36,747 nucleotides of DNA, from contig JAFWKJ010000007.1 in the NCBI GenBank assembly GCA_017511375.1, positions 1 to 36,747 of the forward strand, written 5' to 3'. Source of the DNA: Bacilli bacterium (GTDB lineage: Bacteria; Bacillota_I; Bacilli_A; RF39; UBA660). Below, in pieces: positions 30,698-36,747 of the stretch (the first letter of the stretch is position 1; the number at the start of each line of letters is the position of its first letter). Made by a program: the position numbers and the translations under genes. A model generated the notes under the pieces. It was not told the DNA's origin. It saw only the letters and a list, made by a program, of their open reading frames with translations, and searched no databases.

Positions 30698-31603
30698 ATG
30701 GAAAGTCATTATTATAAAGATAAGGTATGTTTAATTATAGGAGCTGCATCAGGAATAGGTTTAGCAACAACAAAACTGTTAATTAAAGAAGGAGCAATCA
30801 TATATACACTAGATAAAAAGAAAATGTCTCTTCCAAATGTCAATGCTATCTACTGTGATTTAGAAAACAAAAATAGTATTGATGATGCTTTCAAACAACT
30901 TCCACAGGAAATTGACTCGGTTTTTGGAATCGCTGGTTTATCTGGTATCAAAACGGATTACCTAACAACATTTACAGTGAATTTTTTATCTTATAAATAT
31001 ATGACAGATACCTACCTAAAAACACGAATGAAAAAACATGGCAGTATTTGCTATGTTACCTCAACTTCCGGAAAACACTGGGCAAAATATGCAAGAGAAT
31101 ATAAAGCGATTATGAAAGCGGAAACATGGGAAAAAACCATTAGTATTCTAAAAAAGAAAAACAATTTAGATACACCGGGAATTATCGCCTATCCATTATC
31201 AAAAAGAGCACTCAACTACTTTGCAGCCATGAAGGCTCTAGAATATGCTGATCGAGACATCCGTGTAAATACCATTCAACCTGCAACATGTGATACTCCA
31301 ATGCTAGAAGAATTCCATGTAAATACTTATGGAGAACTCATCTCCCAAACAGGAGCCATTCAAAGATTCGCAAGACCAGAAGAAATTGCCAAACCCATGC
31401 TATTTCTAAATAGTGATATGGCATCATTTATCTCTGGAATTTGTTTGAAAATAGATTATGGAAATGAAGCCATGATAAAGTTAGGAAAGAAAAGAGATCC
31501 TTTTGATATCAAAATAGGAAGTAAACTATTCCAAGTTGGACTCATGCAAAAAGAAAGAAAAAAAGAAAAAAATTATCAAGAAGAAGAGATTGAAATCATA
31601 TAA
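30698..31603 (+). CDS. SDR oxidoreductase, 3-alpha-hydroxysteroid dehydrogenase-like
   Basis: 301 residues. The Rossmann motif is GAASGIG (15-21). Asp39 after the second strand favours NAD(H) over NADP(H). CDL (53-55) and FGIAGLSG stand where SDRs have the adenine-pocket Asp and NNAG. The catalytic residues are Ser124, Tyr165 and Lys169 (YPLSK). Ser and Tyr are 41 apart, where most SDRs have about 13; the same 41-residue spacing occurs in Comamonas testosteroni 3-alpha-HSD (Ser114, Tyr155). RVNTIQPATCDTPMLEEF and RFARPEEIAKPMLFL also resemble that enzyme. A 45-residue Lys/Glu-rich tail is extra. Steroid or bile acid activity is inference. It is a single-gene unit on +. Confidence 0.82.
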   Translation: MESHYYKDKVCLIIGAASGIGLATTKLLIKEGAIIYTLDKKKMSLPNVNAIYCDLENKNSIDDAFKQLPQEIDSVFGIAGLSGIKTDYLTTFTVNFLSYKYMTDTYLKTRMKKHGSICYVTSTSGKHWAKYAREYKAIMKAETWEKTISILKKKNNLDTPGIIAYPLSKRALNYFAAMKALEYADRDIRVNTIQPATCDTPMLEEFHVNTYGELISQTGAIQRFARPEEIAKPMLFLNSDMASFISGICLKIDYGNEAMIKLGKKRDPFDIKIGSKLFQVGLMQKERKKEKNYQEEEIEII

Positions 31604-31631
31604 AAAAACATGCTAACAAAGCATGTTTTTT
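31603..31631. terminator. Bidirectional terminator between the SDR gene and surface paralogue B
   Basis: AAAAAACATGCT / AGCATGTTTTTT (12 bp, perfect), loop AACAA. Confidence 0.9.
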
Positions 31632-31636
31632 AATGA

Positions 31637-32800
31637 CTAATAAATACAATATGCACCGTAATGACCATTATGCTCCTCAATCTTACACTCCACAGTTTCA
31701 TCAGGACCAGTGAATGTCGCATCAATTGTACCATCCAATGAATAAGTTAAAGTTAACATATCTCCGGTACAAGAAACAGAATCTTGCAAATTCGTACAAG
31801 AACCAGCTAAAGAAGAAGACATAAGCTCATCAACAGAGTGATAGTAATTAGCTTGAATTTCATCAAATTCCGCTTGCGTAATATCTTCGGATTGTATTTT
31901 ACCATTTTTAGCCCCTTCTATACAAAAACCATAATCATCAGAACACAAGAATATTCTTTTAATGACATGATCTTCGACAAAATATTTAAAATAAATTGGT
32001 GAATCAACGCCAGCTTGTTGAACGGCTATCGCAGGAGATCCATACAAATATCCCCCCTCTGGAAGGGATGTATTCATATTAATACTATAATCATTAATAT
32101 TATATCCATATCCATTCGTAACCATACCTCCTGATAATCCAGATGAAGTGGGAGATGGTGATGGAGAAGAAATAGCTTGTACATAGTTAATCTCACATAC
32201 TAAAACATGGGAAGTATCAACAGTAGGCAATTGAGAAGAATTAATATCTTTCTTATATTCCACTCTAATCGTATATGTTTCAGTATATGGATCTTGTGGA
32301 GTTCCCGCAGGAAGCATATGATCCTCCTCTAATTCATTCCCTTCACTATCTTCAATAACAAAACTTAAATAAGCAGGAATGGTCGTAGAATCGTCTACTG
32401 TTTTTTCAATAGAATCAATCGAAGCATCAATAGAACCAGCATTAACTGCATCAATCGTAAATTCATAAAACTCACCAGGTTTATTTAATGATACTTCAAA
32501 AGAAACCGTTGTATCATCATCCGTTAAAGTAGGTTCCTCATCCACTTGATTTCCTGAAACCGAACCATCGGAAACAACTGGATTTTCCCAGTAAATACTC
32601 CATGTATTACCAGCAACAGTAGTCGTACCAGAAATTCTTAAAAGAGATTGCAAGAAAGCATAACCGATTGCTAATAGAAAAACGGCTAAACATAACAAAG
32701 CAACATTCTTTTTTCTCTTTAATTTATAATAATCCATATTAAAACTATTAGGATTATTCATATTTCCATTATTATTGATAGGCCCATTATAATTATTCAC
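31637..32800 (-). CDS. Membrane-anchored surface protein, paralogue B
   Basis: 387 residues starting at GTG (32800), seven nt after AGGTGA. An Asn-rich cytoplasmic start is followed by a membrane helix (NVALLCLAVFLLAIGYAFLQ) and LLRISGTTTVAGNTWSIYW, nearly the same as in paralogue A. The outer beta domain matches A in order: PGEFYEFTIDAVNAGSIDA, then EYKKDINSSQLP, then INYVQA. A Ser/Pro linker (SSPSPSPTSSGLSGG, about 214-228) leads to a different C-terminal domain with several Cys (LCSDDYGFC, GSCTNLQDSVSC, VECKIEEHNG). I infer a displayed binding or adhesion protein with a shared stem and an exchanged tip. Confidence 0.7.
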   Translation of the reverse strand: MNNYNGPINNNGNMNNPNSFNMDYYKLKRKKNVALLCLAVFLLAIGYAFLQSLLRISGTTTVAGNTWSIYWENPVVSDGSVSGNQVDEEPTLTDDDTTVSFEVSLNKPGEFYEFTIDAVNAGSIDASIDSIEKTVDDSTTIPAYLSFVIEDSEGNELEEDHMLPAGTPQDPYTETYTIRVEYKKDINSSQLPTVDTSHVLVCEINYVQAISSPSPSPTSSGLSGGMVTNGYGYNINDYSINMNTSLPEGGYLYGSPAIAVQQAGVDSPIYFKYFVEDHVIKRIFLCSDDYGFCIEGAKNGKIQSEDITQAEFDEIQANYYHSVDELMSSSLAGSCTNLQDSVSCTGDMLTLTYSLDGTIDATFTGPDETVECKIEEHNGHYGAYCIY

Positions 32801-32818
32801 GTATTATCACCTATATTA

Positions 32819-32848
32819 ATGATAGATACTTTTACCAGTTTATGTCAA
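32819..32848 (-). promoter_or_regulatory. Promoter of surface paralogue B
   Basis: Minus strand: TTGACA (32848-32843), 18 nt, TATCAT (32824-32819). Confidence 0.6.
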
Positions 32849-32879
32849 TAAAAAAATAAAATTCTTTACAAATAAACAG

Positions 32880-32920
32880 CAAAAAAAGAGAGCAATTAAT
32901 TTTAACCTATTAAAGCTCTC
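32880..32920 (-). terminator. Terminator of the TM2-domain gene
   Basis: Minus strand GAGAGC (32920-32915) and GCTCTC (32893-32888) flank a long AT loop with internal TTAA pairing; a seven-T run follows. Confidence 0.75.
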
Positions 32921-32974
32921 CTCATGAATACATTATACCACATTTTGCCAATTATTGCAAGTATTTGTGCTATT

Positions 32975-33316
32975 TTAGTCTTCTAATGGTTTTCCATCAG
33001 CGTCAGTATTAATCTTTCCAACAAGAATTAAGATACCTTCAATTACACCCCAAATACTACCAACACCACAAGTAACTAAAGTTACAATAATTTGTGCAAT
33101 AGCTCTACCAGTGTTTCCTAAGTAGAAGTTATGAACTCCAAAACCTCCTAAGAATAAACCTAAAAGACCAGCAGCCATTTTAGATTTTGCACCAGTTCCA
33201 GCTGGAGCAGTACTTGTTGTAGCAGTTCCTGCAGCATTTTGAGCAGCACCACAGCTTGGGCAGAATTGTTGGTTATCATCCATCTGAGCACCACAGCTTA
33301 TACAAAACTTTGCCAT
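32975..33316 (-). CDS. Zinc-ribbon and TM2-domain membrane protein
   Basis: 113 residues from the ATG at 33316 (MAKFCISCG); the GTG at 33328 is part of the GGAGTG ribosome binding site. A double-Cys zinc ribbon (CISCGAQMDDNQQFCPSCG, about 5-23) is followed by an Ala/Thr/Gly linker and a TM2 domain: AAGLLGLFLGGFGVHNFYLG, then NTGRAIAQIIVTLVTCGVG and SIWGVIEGILILVG, with the family's GxFGxHxFYLG motif. TM2 proteins sit in the membrane with both ends inside. The function is unknown; it is a common single gene in host-associated Bacillota. A likely promoter (TCGACA, 18 nt, TAAAAT) lies at 33369-33340. Confidence 0.88.
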   Translation of the reverse strand: MAKFCISCGAQMDDNQQFCPSCGAAQNAAGTATTSTAPAGTGAKSKMAAGLLGLFLGGFGVHNFYLGNTGRAIAQIIVTLVTCGVGSIWGVIEGILILVGKINTDADGKPLED

Positions 33317-33339
33317 ATTTTTTTTCACTCCTTTTCTCT

Positions 33340-33369
33340 ATTTTAACACAACTATATTTTTTTTGTCGA
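33340..33369 (-). promoter_or_regulatory. Promoter of the TM2-domain gene
   Basis: Minus strand: TCGACA (33369-33364), 18 nt, TAAAAT (33345-33340). Confidence 0.6.
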
Positions 33370-33377
33370 TGATTTTT

Positions 33378-35480
33378 TTATTTTTGAAATTGAGAATTAT
33401 ATAAATCGGCATAAAATCCTTTTTTCTGAATCAATTCATCATGAGTACCCTGTTCTACAATATTACCATCTTTCATAACAAGAATAAGATTTGCGTTTTT
33501 AATTGTAGATAAACGATGGGCAATAATGAAAGAAGTTCTCCCCTCTGTAAGACGATCCATTGCTTTTTGAACAAGTTCTTCCGTTCTCGTATCTACATTA
33601 GAGGTTGCCTCATCTAAAATCAAGAAAGGTTCATCTTCTATCATACCACGAGCAATAGTCAACAACTGCTTTTGTCCAGAAGAAATAGAATCATTCTCCC
33701 CTACTGGAGAATCAAGACCTCCTGGAAGTGTTTTAATAAAATGATCAATACCTACTGTTTTACAAATATCCCATATATGTTCATCCGAAACATCTTTTTT
33801 ATTAAATATTAAATTATCACGAATGGAACCATCAAATAACCAAGTATCTTGTAAAACCATAATAAACAAGTCATGAATATTTTCTCGAGATAATTCTTTA
33901 ATTGATTTTCCATCAATAATAATATCTCCTTCTTTGATATCATAAAACTTCATTAAAAGATTTACCATAGTTGTTTTACCAGCTCCCGTTGGCCCAACAA
34001 TCGCAATTTTTTCACCAGATTTAACCTTAGCACTAAAGTCTTTGATAATAATTCTACTATCATCATAACCAAATTTAACATGTTTAAATTCAATGTTTCC
34101 TTTTGCCAACTTTTTATCAATTTTTTCTTTTAAATCCTTTTCATCTGGCATTTCCTCTTCATCCATAAACTCAAATACCCTCTCGGCTGCCGCTGCAATA
34201 GATTGCATAACCGTCATAGCCTGCGCAATTCGAGATAAAGGATTCGTAAATAATCTAACATAGATCATAAAAGCAACAATCGTACCAAAAGTAGTCATAT
34301 GATTCGTAACAAGTAATGCTCCCACAACGCAAACAGCTACATATCCTAAATTTCCTACAAAAATCATGATAGGTTGCATGATACCAGATAAGAACTGACT
34401 TTTACGATTACAATGATAAAGATTATTATTAATACGATCAAATTCTTCTAGGGCACTTTCTTCCCCGTTATAGGCTTTCACAACATTATGTCCTGAATAT
34501 ATTTCTTCAATATGACCATTTAAATCTCCCAACTCTTTTTGTCTCGCCACAAAGTATTTTTGAGATTTCTTTAATAAGAAGAAAGAAAAGATAAATCCAA
34601 AGATACTGGCCCCTATTGCTGTTAAAGCCATAATCCAATTTGTAACGAACATCATTACAATAGAACCTAAAAACAAGGTTAAATTGGTAACCAACGAAGT
34701 GATATTATCACTCATATTAATTCCAATTGTATCCACATCATTGGTAACTCTCGATAAAATATCTCCCGTTTCGTGACCATCAAAATATCTAAGTGGTAAT
34801 TTATTAATCTTATGACTAATCCCTTTTCTAAGTTTTTTAGAATAACCAATTCCTACATGAGCCATAATTCTTCCTTCAATATAAGTAAAGATTGAATTAA
34901 GCAAATAGATAACCGCTAGGATAAGAGCTCTATAATACAAATCATTTCGATTCATTTTTGGCTCAATCATATTTCTAATAGAAGTTGGCAATAGATCCAA
35001 CTGATTGATATAATCTTCTCCTCCATTTTCATAATCTAAAGAAGAAAAAGCATTAATAAATAATAGTTGATCTTTAACAGAAATCACTTCTCCATCAATC
35101 TCAATCGGTTTTATAATCACCTCTTTTTCTAATTCTGTCAAATTAGAAAACTCTAGAATTAGTTCTTTCTTTTCAGAATCAGAAAAATTCATAATGGATT
35201 TATTTGGATACTGATATTCACAATAATGAGTAAGAGCATTTTGATAAATAGTCATAGATACTTTTTGCATCTTTTCCGTATCAGGTTTTACCCCTACTGT
35301 AATAACATCCGTAAGATCTGCAAGTTTATTAGGAGCAACAGTAGATAAAGCCGCTGCCAATAATGCTAATAAGCAAGAAATTACAAGCAAATAACGCCAT
35401 TGCTCTAAATTTTGAAATAAACGAATAAGTGTTCCTTTAAGATCTTTCGCTTTTTCTTGAACTCTATCATGTCTAGGCAT
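33378..35480 (-). CDS. ABC exporter half-transporter with the intact ATPase site, heterodimer partner B
   Basis: 700 residues from the ATG at 35480, whose first bases overlap the upstream gene's stop; a GTG at 35498 lies in the GAGGAGG ribosome binding site. A type IV exporter membrane domain with six helices (to about 410) is followed by an ATPase domain: Walker A GPTGAGKTT, Walker B FLILDEATSNVD with the catalytic Glu, and the switch His in FIIAHRLST. The signature is altered (ISSGQ instead of LSGGQ). About 115 residues are inserted outside between helices 1 and 2 (about 55-170), making it larger than the usual 580-620. Substrates of such pairs include drugs and peptides; none can be named here. 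Confidence 0.92.
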   Translation of the reverse strand: MPRHDRVQEKAKDLKGTLIRLFQNLEQWRYLLVISCLLALLAAALSTVAPNKLADLTDVITVGVKPDTEKMQKVSMTIYQNALTHYCEYQYPNKSIMNFSDSEKKELILEFSNLTELEKEVIIKPIEIDGEVISVKDQLLFINAFSSLDYENGGEDYINQLDLLPTSIRNMIEPKMNRNDLYYRALILAVIYLLNSIFTYIEGRIMAHVGIGYSKKLRKGISHKINKLPLRYFDGHETGDILSRVTNDVDTIGINMSDNITSLVTNLTLFLGSIVMMFVTNWIMALTAIGASIFGFIFSFFLLKKSQKYFVARQKELGDLNGHIEEIYSGHNVVKAYNGEESALEEFDRINNNLYHCNRKSQFLSGIMQPIMIFVGNLGYVAVCVVGALLVTNHMTTFGTIVAFMIYVRLFTNPLSRIAQAMTVMQSIAAAAERVFEFMDEEEMPDEKDLKEKIDKKLAKGNIEFKHVKFGYDDSRIIIKDFSAKVKSGEKIAIVGPTGAGKTTMVNLLMKFYDIKEGDIIIDGKSIKELSRENIHDLFIMVLQDTWLFDGSIRDNLIFNKKDVSDEHIWDICKTVGIDHFIKTLPGGLDSPVGENDSISSGQKQLLTIARGMIEDEPFLILDEATSNVDTRTEELVQKAMDRLTEGRTSFIIAHRLSTIKNANLILVMKDGNIVEQGTHDELIQKKGFYADLYNSQFQK

Positions 35481-36747
35481 TTTGCAATTCCTCCTCACTT
35501 AGTTGCGATAAAGCAATTTCTTTATATACTTCACAATTCTTTAATAACTCTTTATGAGTACCAATTCCCACACATTCGCCTTTATCTAAAACAACAATTT
35601 GATCGGCATTCATAATAGTACCAATTCTTTGTGCAACAATTAAACTTGTAGCATCTTTCGTATATTTTTTTAATTCTTTTCTAAGTTTTGCATCCGTTTG
35701 ATAATCTAAAGCACTAAAAGAATCATCAAAAATATAGATTTCAGGATCTCTTGCAATTGCTCTCGCAATTGATAATCTTTGTTTTTGACCCCCGCTGACG
35801 TTAGTACCTCCACGAGCAATATGGGCTTGATAAGTTTTATCCATTTGCTCTACAAACTCCGTTCCTTGTGCAACTCGAATCGCTTCCTTGACTTTTTCCA
35901 AAGAAGGCTTTTCCTTGCCATTATCCCCGTAAGACACGTTTTCTTGAACGGTTCCCGTAAACATAACAGCTGTTTGAGGAATATACCCAATACGATTATT
36001 TAGTTCTTTTGTTTCATATTCTTTCACATTTACTCCATCCACCAAAACTTCTCCATCTGTTGCATCATACAACCTCGGAACCAAATTAATTAAAGTGGAC
36101 TTCCCACTTCCCGTAGAACCAATAAAAGCAAAAGTTTCTCCTTGCTTCACCTTAAAAGAAATGTGTTTTAACAAGTATTCATCCGCATCAGGATATTTAA
36201 AACTTACATCTCTAAATTCAATCGTACCCTTTTCTTCCGTAGAATCATGAAACGTTCCCGATAGAATAGAAGCATCACAATCTAAAACTTCATTAATACG
36301 ATTCGCAGAAACTTGTGCTCTAGGATAGATCATAAAAATCATTGTTAAAAGTAAGAAGGATAAAATAACTTGCATTCCATAAGTAGAGAACACAACCATA
36401 TTACTAAAAATATTGATTTTATCAACCATACCACTTCTCATAATGATAAAAGCCCCTAATACATAGATTCCTAGATGCTGAAAATGCATAACAAAATTCA
36501 TAACAGGATCTAATAAAGCAAAAGTCTTGGTAATTTTTAAATGAATTCCTGACAATTCATCATTAATATGTTGAAACCTCTTTTGTTCAAATTTTTCCGC
36601 ATTAAAAGCGTGAACAACGCGAATACCAGTGATATTTTCCCTTGTAACTCCATTAATCTTATCCGTTAATTTTTGAATCTTTAAAAAACGAGGAGATACA
36701 ATTCGTATAATAGATAGATTTGTAATGACGATAATAACCACACCAAC
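35473..36747 (-). CDS. ABC exporter half-transporter with degenerate ATPase site, heterodimer partner A (5' partial)
   Basis: 424 residues visible; the frame runs off the right edge, so roughly 150 N-terminal residues (the first membrane helices) are missing. The visible membrane part includes ENITGIRVVHAFNAEKFEQ, a typical coupling-loop region. The ATPase domain has Walker A GSTGSGKST and a normal signature VSGGQ. However, Walker B is IFDDSFSALD, with Asp replacing the catalytic Glu, and the switch is VAQRIGT, with Gln replacing His. These losses are usual in one half of heterodimeric exporters (BmrCD/LmrCD, TM287/288). Its intact signature would complete the functional site with partner B. 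Stop and start overlap by eight nt. Confidence 0.92.
   Translation of the reverse strand, partial: VGVVIIVITNLSIIRIVSPRFLKIQKLTDKINGVTRENITGIRVVHAFNAEKFEQKRFQHINDELSGIHLKITKTFALLDPVMNFVMHFQHLGIYVLGAFIIMRSGMVDKINIFSNMVVFSTYGMQVILSFLLLTMIFMIYPRAQVSANRINEVLDCDASILSGTFHDSTEEKGTIEFRDVSFKYPDADEYLLKHISFKVKQGETFAFIGSTGSGKSTLINLVPRLYDATDGEVLVDGVNVKEYETKELNNRIGYIPQTAVMFTGTVQENVSYGDNGKEKPSLEKVKEAIRVAQGTEFVEQMDKTYQAHIARGGTNVSGGQKQRLSIARAIARDPEIYIFDDSFSALDYQTDAKLRKELKKYTKDATSLIVAQRIGTIMNADQIVVLDKGECVGIGTHKELLKNCEVYKEIALSQLSEEELQNA

Overview
This window is strongly AT-rich DNA from a spore-forming, low-GC Gram-positive bacterium (Bacillota). The evidence is spoIIGA-sigE, spoIVB and spoIIM, an alanine T-box leader, AGGAGG/GGTGA-type ribosome binding sites, and ordinary use of TGA as stop (xseA and spoIIGA end in TGA within ATGA overlaps), which excludes the Mycoplasma code. 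Gene style suggests an uncultured host-associated lineage, but finer placement cannot be read from the sequence.

The window appears to straddle the chromosome replication terminus. From 1 to 8.4 kb every substantial gene is on +; from 9.7 kb onward nearly all are on -, which is the convergent arrangement expected at a terminus. In the 0.8 kb gene-free gap between the two blocks lies a sequence at 8651-8678 that matches the Bacillus subtilis dif site at 24 of 28 positions as I recall it. A gene for a XerC/XerD-type recombinase lies 2 kb away. A G-rich 7-mer, TAGGGGA, is concentrated around this site and points toward it on both sides (11 of 12 copies). This makes it a candidate FtsK/SpoIIIE polar guide sequence.

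Left arm (1-8.4 kb, +): a membrane-anchored EEP-fold protein with substituted catalytic residues, a WXG100-like protein with a papain-like C-terminal domain, a bitopic membrane protein followed by a metallo-hydrolase, a small unknown gene, a 28-residue membrane mini-protein on -, spoIIM with a sigma-E-type promoter, an Xre-type regulator, and uraA-upp for uracil salvage. uraA-upp is preceded by a short leader ORF, a U-rich stretch and a terminator that together look like a pyrBI-type attenuator.

Right arm (9.3-36.7 kb, mostly -): a sortase-type surface protein; xerD-deoB; rarA; a T-box-led operon of a dNMP-kinase-like gene, cmk, alaS and holA; an AI-2E-family permease; a YigZ-family gene; two paralogous surface proteins; spoIIGA-sigE; spoIVB with a sigma-G-type promoter; nusB-xseA-two membrane proteins-xseB; mutS with a helical-repeat protein; a TPM-domain protein; a 3-alpha-hydroxysteroid-dehydrogenase-like SDR; a zinc-ribbon/TM2 protein; and a heterodimeric ABC exporter cut by the right edge.

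Many genes have an extended -10 box (TGN-TAWAAT) only 15-18 nt before the start codon, with GGTGA/GGTGG as ribosome binding site. Their predicted transcripts therefore have very short 5' leaders. Several gene starts were moved downstream of the longest open frame because that start fell inside a Shine-Dalgarno or promoter element.
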